Positions 55,689 through 64,000 of a stretch of DNA of 64,000 bases are shown one piece after another (position 1 is the stretch's first letter; every line of letters begins with the position of its first letter). The stretch covers positions 28,889 to 92,888 of the forward strand of contig CAMAUY010000003.1 in assembly GCA_945861565.1 (NCBI GenBank). Direction: 5' to 3'. Under the pieces are notes generated by a model. That model did not search any database and was not told where the DNA came from. It saw nothing but the letters and a program-made list of their open reading frames with translations. The position numbers and the translations under genes are program-made. This stretch comes from Akkermansia muciniphila. Its GTDB lineage: Bacteria > Verrucomicrobiota > Verrucomicrobiia > Limisphaerales > UBA9464.

Positions 55689-57810
55689 AGATGAACTCGG
55701 TTGAATTGAGCAACGTCCAGCAGACGTTGACCAGGCTGCGCTGCCCGACCACGGTCACCGCGCGCTGGGTTTCGTCCGTTGTCGCGACGCGCCCCAACGC
55801 CAGCCGATAGGCGGCCTGCACCGCCTTCGTTGGATCCCCCTGCCCTTCCTGCCAAGCTCGGTCTGCCAGGCGTGCCGCCTGCCGTTGCACGAAGGAGTTA
55901 TTCATCAGCCCCAGCGCCTGCAGGGGAGTCGTGGTGATCCCGCGTCGCGGAGTTTTGACGGACGGATCCGGGCAGTCCAGCGCGTCGAGGAGCGGTTCCT
56001 TGCCTGAATTGACGTTCATCCGGAGAACCGTCCGACGATTGTATTCCGGGCCGGGTTTATCCACCGGCACATAGGCGTTGTCGGGAAACTTGAGGATGTC
56101 GAACGGACGAAAACTCGGTCCGCCCATCTGCAAATTGATCTGGCCGCTGACGGCCAGCATGGCATCCCGGACCACTTCTCCTTCGAGCCGTCGCGGGCTA
56201 TAACGCCACAGCAATTGATTGTCGGCATCCAGGGCGGATGCCTTGCCGTTGAAATCTGACGCCTGCTGATAGGTTTCCGAGTTAAGAATCAATCGGTGCA
56301 ATGCCTTAACACTCCATCCTCTTTCGATCAATTGGACCGCCAGCCAATCGAGCAATTCCGGATGCGTCGGACGCACACCGCTCGCTCCGAGATCACTGGG
56401 GGTGGCGGCGAGCCCCTGTCCAAAATGAAACTGCCAGACACGATTCGCCATCACCCGGGCGGGGAGCGGATTGCGAGGATCCGCGAGCCAGTTCGCAAAT
56501 TTTAGCCGCCGTTGTGCCTCCGGAGCGTCCGCCGGCAACCCAAACTCGTGATCGAGATCGGCAATGGCCGACAGCGCCGCCGGTGTTACGATCTCCTCCG
56601 GTGTGGTCACGTCACCCCGCCGAAGACGTCGAGTGGGGGCGGGTTGGACGCGCTTGCCGGCATACGAGGCCGGAAGGGGTTTCACGGTATCCAAGGCCGC
56701 CCGGGCCGCTTTCTCTCTCCGCACCGCCCGTTCGTAATCGGCACTCTTGGGATCCGTGCCTTTGAGTCTCGCGACCTGCTCCTGGGCGGCGGCAATCTCC
56801 GTCTTCAAGGGGGCAATTTGAGCCTCGTGCGCGGCAACCTCAGCCGGACCTGCGATGGGGCGTTCGCCATGTTTCACACCGTCGAAAACAGCTCGGATCC
56901 GGTAATAGTCCTCGTGCGGTATCGGATCAAATTTATGCGCATGGCAACGCGCGCAATTGATTGTCAATCCCAGAAACGTTTGCCCGACGACACCGAGGGT
57001 ATCCTCCAATTCGTCCTCTCGCGTGATCGCCTTCTGCGTCGCGTTTGCCTGGGCGTTCCCCGCTTCGTCCCAAGGCCCGCAGACCAGCATGCTGGGGCCA
57101 ATGATCGCATCCATCGAAAGCGGCTCCAGGACGTCCCCCGCGATTTGTTCCTTCATGAACCGATCGTACGGTTTGTCGTCGTTAAAGCTCTGGATGACAT
57201 AATCCCGGTAATGCCACGCGTTGTCGCGCAGGCGATCATACTCGAATCCCTGGCTTTCGGTATACCGCACCACATCCAGCCAGTGACGTCCCCAGCGTTC
57301 GCCATATCGGGGTGACGCCAGCAGACGATCCACCAACTCTTCGAAGGCCCGGGGGGATCGGTTGTTAACGAACTCGTCGATGTCCCGGGGAGATGGCGGC
57401 AGGCCGAGCAGATCAAAACTCAGCCTTCGAATCAGAGTGGTGCGATCGGCCGCTGGCGAAAGCGACAAACCGTTCGTTGAGAGCCGGGCAATGATAAACG
57501 CGTCGATGGGATTTCCGCCAACCGCATTGCGCGAACTCGGATCGGACATCAAAGCGGTGCCGCGATGGGATCGAGACGTTTCCGTATGCGCAATCAATGG
57601 CACCCGCGGTTTTTTCACCGGCTGCAACGACCAGTGGTCGCTGCGAATTCGACCGGAAACCGCATTGTTCGCCGGGACTGCCCGATTGGCGGCCGTCACG
57701 GAATCGGCCACCACGGCCTTCGGAGGCGGGTCCGCAGCATCGGCCGCCCAAGCGATACCCGAACCGCCGTACAACCCCACGGCAATAAGAAGAGTCCATA
57801 AGACATTCAT
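55678..57810 (-). CDS. DUF1549/DUF1553 (PSCyt2/PSD1) protein, pair C
   Basis: A 710-residue exported protein with a signal peptide (LWTLLIAVGLYGGSGIAWAADA). It has YGERWGRHWLDVVRYTESQG, YRDYVIQSFNDDKPYDRF, the heme-like CARCH beginning at residue 286 in NCARCHAHKFDPIP, a coiled-coil-like QIAPLKTEIAAAQEQVARL segment, and ARVMANRVWQFHFGQGL in the DUF1553 half. The central region differs from pairs A and B and lacks their longer insertion. It starts 9 bp after the OYE-like gene and overlaps DUF1501. Confidence 0.9.
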   Translation of the reverse strand: MNVLWTLLIAVGLYGGSGIAWAADAADPPPKAVVADSVTAANRAVPANNAVSGRIRSDHWSLQPVKKPRVPLIAHTETSRSHRGTALMSDPSSRNAVGGNPIDAFIIARLSTNGLSLSPAADRTTLIRRLSFDLLGLPPSPRDIDEFVNNRSPRAFEELVDRLLASPRYGERWGRHWLDVVRYTESQGFEYDRLRDNAWHYRDYVIQSFNDDKPYDRFMKEQIAGDVLEPLSMDAIIGPSMLVCGPWDEAGNAQANATQKAITREDELEDTLGVVGQTFLGLTINCARCHAHKFDPIPHEDYYRIRAVFDGVKHGERPIAGPAEVAAHEAQIAPLKTEIAAAQEQVARLKGTDPKSADYERAVRREKAARAALDTVKPLPASYAGKRVQPAPTRRLRRGDVTTPEEIVTPAALSAIADLDHEFGLPADAPEAQRRLKFANWLADPRNPLPARVMANRVWQFHFGQGLAATPSDLGASGVRPTHPELLDWLAVQLIERGWSVKALHRLILNSETYQQASDFNGKASALDADNQLLWRYSPRRLEGEVVRDAMLAVSGQINLQMGGPSFRPFDILKFPDNAYVPVDKPGPEYNRRTVLRMNVNSGKEPLLDALDCPDPSVKTPRRGITTTPLQALGLMNNSFVQRQAARLADRAWQEGQGDPTKAVQAAYRLALGRVATTDETQRAVTVVGQRSLVNVCWTLLNSTEFIYVR

Positions 57811-57819
57811 ACGTTCAGC

Positions 57820-59334
57820 CTATCCCGAAATGTGTTTTTTAATGGCCTTCAATTTCTGGTACTCCGGCCGACCGGTATAATGCGAATCCAGCGGATAGCA
57901 ACCGCTGACCAAACCATTCCGTGGGGCGGTGGTGCAGTCGCTGAATGTTCGGCAAATGGAGCGAGCCTGCAACGCTCCTTTCTGAATCGCATCCGATAAC
58001 ATCGTCGGATAGCTCAAGACCGCACGACCGACGCCGACCAGATCCGTCCACCCCTGCCGTACCAGATATTGTGCCACGTGCGGCAGATACTCCTGAAGGT
58101 AGCTCAACCCGGAACTGACGACCAACGGGGCCGGCGCGCTCCCGGCCGGTGATAGGTTCGTCGCCAAGTGTGCCTTTACCCGGCGGACCGCGTCCACCTG
58201 CCGATAAACATCCATGAGAGGATCGGTCGGCGACTGGTAACCATCACCCGGCGGATAGGCTGCCGGGCGCTGGATATGAGGATTGTAGTACGGAGAACCG
58301 GCGGTCGTGTTGAGGATCTTGACTCCCAAGGTGGCGCACAATTCAACGAATTGGAACGTTTCGGACAAGTCGATCCGCGTGGGATCCTCGGGACTGACGC
58401 CGAAACCGTAGAGATAGGGCAGATGCTCGAGGTACGGTTCGGGGATCCCCGGCCCCAGCTTTCCTGGCACCGTCAGGGCCGGGTCGGGCCGAAAAGGCAC
58501 CAGATCAAACAGGCTTAAGCGAACTCCGAGGTCGATGCCATTGCCGGTGGCACGAATGCCCGCAACGATTTCGCGAAGAATTCGGGTTCGGTTTTCAAAG
58601 CTGCCGCCATAGCAACCGCCGCGCGTGTGTGCCGCGAGAAACTCGTGAAGCAAATAGCCATGACAATGCTTCAGATCGACAAAATCGGCCCCGACATCCC
58701 GTGCAAGAGCGGCCGCCTGAACGTAATCCTGAACCAAATGAGCAACGTCCTCATCGGTGAAAACCTGAGCCGCACTGGTAACCTGGAATTTGCGGTCCAA
58801 AATGGGGTGCCGGAAAGCAACGCGAGGCTCGCCTCGCGCCTTGTCGTTGGGCCGGCAGAATCGTCCAGAATGCGTCAACTGAAATCCCACCACCAGGTCG
58901 TCGCTGGTTCCATGGTGCTCTCGGTGTGAGGACGTCAGTATTTCCAGCAACTCCGCGAGGGCGCCTTCGTTGCTCCGAGAAATGATGAGTTGGTTCGGAT
59001 TTGCTCGGCCCGAAGGACACACCGCCATGGCCTCGGCACCGCAGATAAGTTTGGCGCCACTTTGGCCAAAACGCCGCCACCGACGGCGGACCTCGTCCGT
59101 CACGCCCCCCGTGGCGGTCGCGTCCCAACCTTCCATGGGATGCAGCGCGAGCCGATTGCCAATGCACTTGCCATGAATGCGAACATCGGAAACCGGCATC
59201 GCGAGTGGAGACGTGGCTCCCGCAACGATGTCCTCCTCGCAAAAGAGAGAGATTCCAAGGGAGCCGACGTGCCGGCGAAAATCGGCAACGGACTTGAGCG
59301 AAGGAATCCGAGTGAGTTTGAAAGGATCGGCCAT
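57820..59334 (-). CDS. NADH:flavin oxidoreductase, Old Yellow Enzyme family
   Basis: A 504-residue flavin TIM-barrel oxidoreductase. The FMN-site segment is NRLALHPMEGWDATATGG. The VDLKHCHGYLLHEFLAAHTR and YGGSFENRTRILREIV segments match the active-site helix-loop of the OYE/2,4-dienoyl reductase group. The C-terminal part contains CRTFSDCTTAPRNG and a GCYPLD element whose cysteines could bind metal, but the enzyme is shorter than FAD/Fe-S-containing dienoyl reductases. It reduces an activated C=C bond, or acts in a related role. It starts 6 bp after the DapA-like gene and ends 9 bp before DUF1549/1553. Confidence 0.9.
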   Translation of the reverse strand: MADPFKLTRIPSLKSVADFRRHVGSLGISLFCEEDIVAGATSPLAMPVSDVRIHGKCIGNRLALHPMEGWDATATGGVTDEVRRRWRRFGQSGAKLICGAEAMAVCPSGRANPNQLIISRSNEGALAELLEILTSSHREHHGTSDDLVVGFQLTHSGRFCRPNDKARGEPRVAFRHPILDRKFQVTSAAQVFTDEDVAHLVQDYVQAAALARDVGADFVDLKHCHGYLLHEFLAAHTRGGCYGGSFENRTRILREIVAGIRATGNGIDLGVRLSLFDLVPFRPDPALTVPGKLGPGIPEPYLEHLPYLYGFGVSPEDPTRIDLSETFQFVELCATLGVKILNTTAGSPYYNPHIQRPAAYPPGDGYQSPTDPLMDVYRQVDAVRRVKAHLATNLSPAGSAPAPLVVSSGLSYLQEYLPHVAQYLVRQGWTDLVGVGRAVLSYPTMLSDAIQKGALQARSICRTFSDCTTAPRNGLVSGCYPLDSHYTGRPEYQKLKAIKKHISG

Positions 59335-59340
59335 CGAATG

Positions 59341-60291
59341 TCAGGGGGTCAATCGTTGGACGATATCTCGCAGGAGTTCACGATCCGAGTCCGGCCTTTG
59401 GGGAGACTGCGGGTGGGTGGCGTCACATCCGATCCAGCCACGTAGCTTCAAGAACATGGCTGCGGAATGTTTATAGGCAGGGACCGGCGGCCGGAACGAG
59501 AGGAAGCCAAGGTATTGCAGCAGGTCATTCAGGGAATAAAACGCGGGATCCCCGGCCACCCAGGCGGCATCCCGGCGGGCAAATATGTCCGGAGCAAAGG
59601 TGCTCAAACCGAGGAGGTAATCGCTGCCATACATCACCATGTCGATCGCCAAGTCGTTGCCCGTGTATACGCGAAAATCGGGGCGAATGCGATCCCTCAG
59701 CCGAAGCCGCTCCCATTCGAGATCGCGAGACAACGAGGAATGCTTCGCACCCACGCACTGTGGAATGTCCAGCAGGCCCCGGTAGACCTCCGACGAATAG
59801 ATCCTTCCAAAGGGAGCGAACTGGGTGCTGAGTTCAAACCCAATGAATTTTCCGGCGTAACGACCCAGCGCCCGGTACGCGGCAACGATTTCCACATCCG
59901 ACTGCTGGGTGAGACCGTACGACTGAAAAATAACCGGCGTCCCACCCTCCTGCTGGATCATGACCATCTGGCGCGCGTACGCATCGCCGTCAAAGGACGC
60001 GCCGGGCAGGTCGCTCACAAATGCGCCGGCGGCAAAGCGTCCACCCCCCAGTTCGATCCGCGTTCGGCGGAGGACTTCACGGCGCGTAAAGTCGTCGAGT
60101 AGATTCCCGAAGCCGGTGTCCATGTTAACGGCCGGGACCAGACCCGCCGTGGCGGTTCGGCGCAGATGGGCGGTGAAGCCGGGCCAGTCAACCTCGCCTG
60201 TGGTCAGGAAGGGGAGCAGGATGGCGGAGATCCCTTCAATCGGACGCCGTGGACGCAGCAATTGAAGTGGATCGGGTACCGAAGAATCCAT
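59341..60291 (-). CDS. DapA/NanA-superfamily aldolase or hydrolyase
   Basis: A 316-residue class I lyase of the dihydrodipicolinate synthase/N-acetylneuraminate lyase superfamily. The Schiff-base lysine is Lys183 in QCVGAKHSS. The N-terminal [20 protein letters not shown] and VFQSYG-type segments match the barrel. The usual GTTGE loop is replaced by VNMDTGFGN, so substrate specificity probably differs from DapA. Members cleave or hydrate 2-keto acids. It is the first gene of a tight four-gene operon with OYE and the DUF pair. The start is ATG at 60291; mutL diverges after 187 bp. Confidence 0.88.
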   Translation of the reverse strand: MDSSVPDPLQLLRPRRPIEGISAILLPFLTTGEVDWPGFTAHLRRTATAGLVPAVNMDTGFGNLLDDFTRREVLRRTRIELGGGRFAAGAFVSDLPGASFDGDAYARQMVMIQQEGGTPVIFQSYGLTQQSDVEIVAAYRALGRYAGKFIGFELSTQFAPFGRIYSSEVYRGLLDIPQCVGAKHSSLSRDLEWERLRLRDRIRPDFRVYTGNDLAIDMVMYGSDYLLGLSTFAPDIFARRDAAWVAGDPAFYSLNDLLQYLGFLSFRPPVPAYKHSAAMFLKLRGWIGCDATHPQSPQRPDSDRELLRDIVQRLTP

Positions 60292-60478
60292 GCCGACCTC
60301 AGCGTAGCCATCCTATCCCTGCAGGCAGAAGCCCCATTTTCGGGATTGATTCCGCCGGCCTGGTACGGCGTTGAACCCCGCTTCCGGTCGAGCGCGTGCT
60401 GGTTTCTCCGCCCGCGGCACCCGGGAGCTTCTCCGCTGGTGCTTGACCATACCGACCCCGTGCCGGCCAACTAGGGAC

Positions 60479-62512
60479 GTGAACCGCATCCGACTTCTAT
60501 CCGACCAGGTGGCCAACCAGATCGCGGCGGGGGAAATCATCGAACGTCCGGCGAGCGTCGTGAAGGAGTTGGTCGAGAACGCACTCGATGCCGAGTCGAC
60601 GCGAGTTCACGTGGAAATCGGCGCCGGAGGACGGAGCCTGATCCGGGTGACGGATGACGGGTGGGGAATGTCCAAGGACGATGCCCTGCTCTGCCTGGAG
60701 CGGCATGCCACGAGCAAGATCCGCCAGGCGGAGGATCTCACCACCCTGGCAACAATGGGATTCCGGGGGGAGGCGATCCCGAGCATTGCGAGCGTCAGCC
60801 GGTTTAGCCTTACCACCCGGGAGCGGAGCGATGCCTCCGGAGAGGCAACCCAGATTCTGATTCAAGGCGGAAAATTGACGGACGTTCGAGCGGCCGCGGG
60901 GCCGCCGGGCACGACGGTCGAGGTGCGGCAACTTTTCTTTAATCTGCCGGCCCGGCGAAAATTCCTCCGGACGGAAGACACGGAGCGGGCACACATCCAG
61001 CATTATCTGACCCTCGCGGCGTTGGCCCATCCGGCGGTGGGCTTTACCTTCACGAGCGACCAACGCGTTGTCTGGCAGCTCCCGGCGCTGAAGCCCGCCG
61101 CGGCCGGGGTGGGCGGCATGCATGGGGCGTTGCGGGAGCGACTGCGGCAACTGCACGGAGCGGATACACCGCTGCTCGAACTAAATTTTGTCGCAGCCTT
61201 GCACGAATCCCACCCACCCGTCGACGACTCGCCTGCGGCCGGGGATGTCCGCAATGCGATTGCCGAAGACGTCCGTTTCTGCGTCTGGGGGTTCGTTGGC
61301 TCGCCGGGTGTCTCCCGATCCACGCGCGAGGAGCAACACCTCTTTGTAAACCGCCGACCGGTCGAAAATCGCGGACTGAATTTTGCCCTGATTGAAGGCT
61401 ACCATAATTCACTGATGAAGGGCCGGTATCCGGTCTGCACTCTGTTCCTGGAAATCGATCCGGCCGCGGTGGACGTCAATATTCATCCCGCCAAGCGGGA
61501 GGTAAAATTTCGAGATGAGGCCGGGGTTCGCCGATTGGTCGCAGAAGCGGTCCGCCACCGATTACAGGACTTTCATTCGCCCACCGGAATAGCCGCCGGG
61601 CCGAAGGTTTGCCAGCCCGTGCCACCGCCCACAGCGGCCCAGCCTCTCCGGCCTCCTTCCTCCGAACCGCAACTCCCTGGGTCGCCCCACACCCCTCCCG
61701 CGCCCTCCCGGGCACCGTTGGGTCACACCCCCGTTCCCGAGCCCGCTCCCCAGTCCCATGAGGAAATCCGAATTTCCGCCGTCCCCTCAGCCGGACAACC
61801 TCCCCCCGTCGTCTTCCCGTCTCTCCCCGCCCACGAAGAAGCCAACCACAAGTCGGCCGCGAGCCAAACGCGGACGGTGCCGCCATCCGGGTTGACATTG
61901 CCACCGGGAGCCCCCGTCCCGCTCCTGCACGTCCCGCTCCGTCTCGTCGGCGTGATTGGCCGATTGTATGTGGTGCTTGAGTCCGATCGGGGAATGGTGC
62001 TGATGGATCAACACGCGGCCCACGAGCGGGTGTTGTACGAAGAAATGCTGCAGCGAATGGAATCCGCCGAAGCGGCACCGTCGCAGCGGCTGCTTCTTCC
62101 TGAAACCGTCGAACTCAGCCCGCGAGACGCCAACTTTGTCCTGCGTCATCTTTCCACACTCTCCCGACTGGGCGTGGGCTTGAGTGAATTCGGCGAGCGG
62201 ACATTTCTCTTGGATTCCCTGCCGCCCTTTGTTCAAGGCAGCAATCCGAAGCAATTCGCGCTCGGACTGATTGATGAACTGCAGGCGGTGGGCATCGGGG
62301 TCAACACGCTCCGGTTGGGCGAAGATGTGATCGCAAAAACGGTCTGCCGGCATTCGGTCAAAGCGAATGATCCCTTGCAAGGGCCCGAACTGGAGCATTT
62401 GATCACACGCCTGCGGAACTGTTCGATGCCTTACACCTGTCCTCACGGTCGGCCGACTTTGATGGAGATGAGTTGGCGGGAATTGGAAAAGAAGTTCGGG
62501 CGAACCGGCTGA
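60479..62512 (+). CDS. mutL: DNA mismatch repair protein MutL (endonuclease type)
   Basis: A 677-residue MutL. The GHKL ATPase N-domain shows IAAGEIIERPASVVKELVEN, DDGWGMSKDD and TMGFRGEAIPSI. A proline-rich linker of about 130 residues (about 365-490) joins it to the C-terminal dimerisation domain. That domain carries DQHAAHERVLYEE, which fits the DQHA(X)2E(X)4E endonuclease motif, and CPHGRPT near the end. So it is probably a nicking MutL, unlike E. coli. The GTG at 60479 is chosen because it opens with NRIRLLSDQVANQIAAG; upstream residues are not family-like. An AGGGA lies very close to it. Confidence 0.95.
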   Translation: MNRIRLLSDQVANQIAAGEIIERPASVVKELVENALDAESTRVHVEIGAGGRSLIRVTDDGWGMSKDDALLCLERHATSKIRQAEDLTTLATMGFRGEAIPSIASVSRFSLTTRERSDASGEATQILIQGGKLTDVRAAAGPPGTTVEVRQLFFNLPARRKFLRTEDTERAHIQHYLTLAALAHPAVGFTFTSDQRVVWQLPALKPAAAGVGGMHGALRERLRQLHGADTPLLELNFVAALHESHPPVDDSPAAGDVRNAIAEDVRFCVWGFVGSPGVSRSTREEQHLFVNRRPVENRGLNFALIEGYHNSLMKGRYPVCTLFLEIDPAAVDVNIHPAKREVKFRDEAGVRRLVAEAVRHRLQDFHSPTGIAAGPKVCQPVPPPTAAQPLRPPSSEPQLPGSPHTPPAPSRAPLGHTPVPEPAPQSHEEIRISAVPSAGQPPPVVFPSLPAHEEANHKSAASQTRTVPPSGLTLPPGAPVPLLHVPLRLVGVIGRLYVVLESDRGMVLMDQHAAHERVLYEEMLQRMESAEAAPSQRLLLPETVELSPRDANFVLRHLSTLSRLGVGLSEFGERTFLLDSLPPFVQGSNPKQFALGLIDELQAVGIGVNTLRLGEDVIAKTVCRHSVKANDPLQGPELEHLITRLRNCSMPYTCPHGRPTLMEMSWRELEKKFGRTG

Positions 62513-62520
62513 GGAGCCGG
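62505..62520 (+). terminator. Weak hairpin at the mutL stop
   Basis: CCGGCT, GAGG loop, AGCCGG: a 6 bp stem overlapping the mutL stop codon. No U-run. Could be a weak 3'-end structure only. Confidence 0.3.
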
Positions 62521-62650
62521 GGATCTATTTGTCCGCGGAGTGGCAAAAAAGGGTGCATGTTCAGCAAAATTTGTGTAGCGAATTTTTAGCCAATGGTTCA
62601 GAAGTGGAACGCAACAAGTTCACTGAATAAAAATCCAAGCAAGGAAAAGT

Positions 62651-63091
62651 ATGCACTTTTTTAAACACTCTCGAATTACCGCAATCCTGTGTGTGGCAAC
62701 CCTCACCTTGGCAACCGTCGGAGCCGTCAATGCCCAAGTGAAGAAGGGCAAGAGTCGCCCGGCGAAAACGTCCCAGTTGATGAAAGGCTTGATTAAGCCG
62801 AATTGCGACGCCTTGAAGAAGGGTCTCGATGCGGGTCCCGAGGACGACAAGGCGTGGGCGGCGTTGGGGGTTAATGCTTCGATTTTGAATGAAGGTAGCT
62901 ATCTCTTGATGGATGATGGCCGATGCCCGGATGGCGTCTGGGCCGAATCCGCCTCCAAGACCCTGCGGAAGGGAAGCGCGGATCTCCTCGCCGCGATTGA
63001 GAGCAAGGATCTCAGTGCCGCGAAGGCCTCGTTCGGGAGTATGACCAAGTCCTGCGGAGCGTGCCATGATGCGCATAAGGAGAAGAAATAG
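62651..63091 (+). CDS. Class II cytochrome c-like protein
   Basis: A 146-residue exported protein with a signal peptide (ITAILCVATLTLATVGAVNA) and a single CGACH heme-attachment motif at residues 135-139 near the C-terminus. A C-terminal heme preceded by a helical body (KGLIKPNCDALKKGLDAG, ASILNEGSYLL) is the layout of class II cytochromes (c'/c556). These bind heme on a four-helix bundle and act in electron transfer or NO/CO handling. It stands alone downstream of mutL, about 139 bp away. Confidence 0.82.
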   Translation: MHFFKHSRITAILCVATLTLATVGAVNAQVKKGKSRPAKTSQLMKGLIKPNCDALKKGLDAGPEDDKAWAALGVNASILNEGSYLLMDDGRCPDGVWAESASKTLRKGSADLLAAIESKDLSAAKASFGSMTKSCGACHDAHKEKK

Positions 63092-63250
63092 CCCGGCACA
63101 TTCGGACCGATCGTCGGTCGTCGCGGAACACCCAGGTAGATTCCAGTCCACAATTCCGTCCTTGCGCGGGCTCTGGTGCGGATAGGCATGCTTGGGTGTT
63201 CTGCGTTTGTTCTTTGTTTGTTCTTTGTTGTCTTCTGCCCCTTTTTTGCG

Positions 63251-63580
63251 ATGCCCCGCTGGCAATTAGCGATCGTTGGTTTGTTGGTGTTTTTGCTGCA
63301 CGCCTGCGCGCCCGCCCAGGAGCCTGCCGGGTTCGAACCCGAGATTCGTCAATTCGAACTGCGCGATGCTACCAATCCGCCTCCGGCCAATCCCATCCTC
63401 TTCGTGGGAAGTTCGAGCTTTCGGATGTGGACCAATCTCGCCGACGAATTTCCGGGTCTTCCGATCCTGAATCGCGGCTTTGGCGGAGCGCACCTCAGTG
63501 ACGTCAATCATTACTTCGACAGGGTGGTGCGGCCGTCACGGCGTTTCGTTGGGATTGGGAATGTGACTGCGGCGGCGTGA
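63251..63580 (+). pseudogene. Truncated SGNH/GDSL hydrolase
   Basis: The open frame (about 109 residues) begins with a signal-like stretch (LAIVGLLVFLLHACA) and contains the SGNH block I (NPILFVGSSSFRMWTNL) and block II (NRGFGGAHLSDVNHYF). It then reads VVRPSRRFVGIGN and stops. Intact relatives continue with the GDND block III and the C-terminal DxxH block, both missing. It is therefore a 5' remnant or the gene was truncated by an insertion, plausibly linked to the transposase-like remnant just downstream. An upstream start at 63176 is possible. Confidence 0.65.
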
Positions 63581-63631
63581 GTTAAAGATATTCCTAGACT
63601 CAGGGCGTCTAAAGCCCCACCTTCGAGTGGG

Positions 63632-63895
63632 ATGAAAGCTCTCACGAACGCATCCGTTGGCCCTTCGGCGCCACGACTTACCACCCACGTCATCACCGAG
63701 CAACTCGCCCGCCGCCGCTTCAATGATCTCCTCGACGCCGAGCACGCACTGGGTTCCCGCCATCCCAAGGGCCGCTCGCTTTACCAGGTCGTCTGTCGTG
63801 GCGACGAGTGGGTCGGACTCGTTTTCTGGACCGGTGCCATCTGGCACCTCAAAGCCCAATGCCACTCAGATTTGGTCAAAGAAGTTGGGCATTAG
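63632..63895 (+). pseudogene. DUF4338 (DruA/transposase-associated) remnant
   Basis: 87 residues including VITEQLARRRFNDLLDAEHALGS, GRSLYQVVCRGDEWVGLV and FWTGAIWHLKA. These resemble the start of DUF4338 proteins, which are IS-associated and also form the DruA part of Druantia. The protein then breaks off (QCHSDLVKEVGH) where relatives continue past KARD-WIGW. From 63911 to the right edge another frame reads RRKFLRVVANF and NLARSRFLALRQF, which could be more of the same gene after a frameshift. A decayed mobile-element gene is the simplest view; no IS termini were identified. Confidence 0.5.
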
Positions 63896-64000
63896 CGGCC
63901 GCTCGTGAGCCGGTAAACGTCGGAAATTTCTGAGGGTGGTGGCGAATTTTTCGAATTTGGCCAGGTCGCGGTTTCTTGCGCTTCGGCAGTTCACAGAGGC

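Noticed and set aside
63328-63341. CGGGTTCGAACCCG palindrome, tRNA-like
   Set aside because: It lies within the SGNH remnant reading frame; no cloverleaf could be drawn.

Overview
This 64 kb window is a GC-rich, densely coded bacterial chromosome segment. It most likely comes from the PVC superphylum, probably Verrucomicrobiota. Several features point there: three copies of the DUF1549/DUF1553 plus DUF1501 gene pair, a giant PVC-type heme-binding dehydrogenase fused to DUF1080 and SGNH domains, a CotH kinase with EF-hands, two DUF1559-like pseudopilins, a PQQ-type propeller that opens with WPQWRGP, and a formylglycine sulfatase. I see no rRNA, tRNA, CRISPR array or intact phage. The taxonomic call is inference from gene content.

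Layout. 0-2 kb: a minus-strand sugar operon (SIS isomerase, PfkB kinase, and a TIM-barrel epimerase that runs off the left edge). 2.2-5.75 kb: DUF1549/1553-DUF1501 pair A. 5.8-8.4 kb: clpB, with a dispersed repeat upstream. 8.9-13.3 kb: a D-erythronate-dehydrogenase-like SDR, a short acyl-CoA ligase, a secreted Cys/His/Asp protein, a small membrane protein and a methyltransferase. 13.3-14.0 kb: a VapBC-like pair whose antitoxin looks frameshifted at an A tract. 14.2-20.1 kb: four exported degradative or binding proteins on the minus strand (TIM-barrel hydrolase, PQQ propeller, nucleoside hydrolase, sulfatase). 20.3-24.4 kb: pair B. 24.4-31.3 kb: CotH/EF-hand protein, pseudopilin and the 1238-residue multidomain oxidoreductase. 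31.6-37 kb: coaB, acs, slyX, a DUF2007-like protein and a DUF3352-like protein.

37.0-41.5 kb holds a sulfate ABC transporter operon (binding protein, CysT, CysW, CysA) diverging from an Rrf2 regulator with four clustered cysteines. This is most simply a sulfur- or redox-responsive uptake unit. A 1067-residue ABC-2-like permease with a large extra domain follows, then a second inverted copy of the dispersed repeat. Next come a Tat-exported glycosidase-like propeller, a second pseudopilin and a small anchored protein.

48.3-60.3 kb is the most interesting region. It has a fused amidohydrolase/class III aminotransferase and a Na+/solute symporter on the plus strand. Facing them on the minus strand is a tightly packed set: DapA-like lyase, Old Yellow Enzyme-like reductase, pair C (DUF1549/1553 and DUF1501), then an HpcH/HpaI aldolase and an SDR. 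The set looks like an uptake and catabolic module for an unidentified small substrate, probably an amino or deoxy sugar acid, with the extracytoplasmic DUF proteins built into the operon. The window ends with mutL (endonuclease-type), a class II cytochrome c, a truncated SGNH hydrolase and a remnant of a DUF4338 transposase-like gene.
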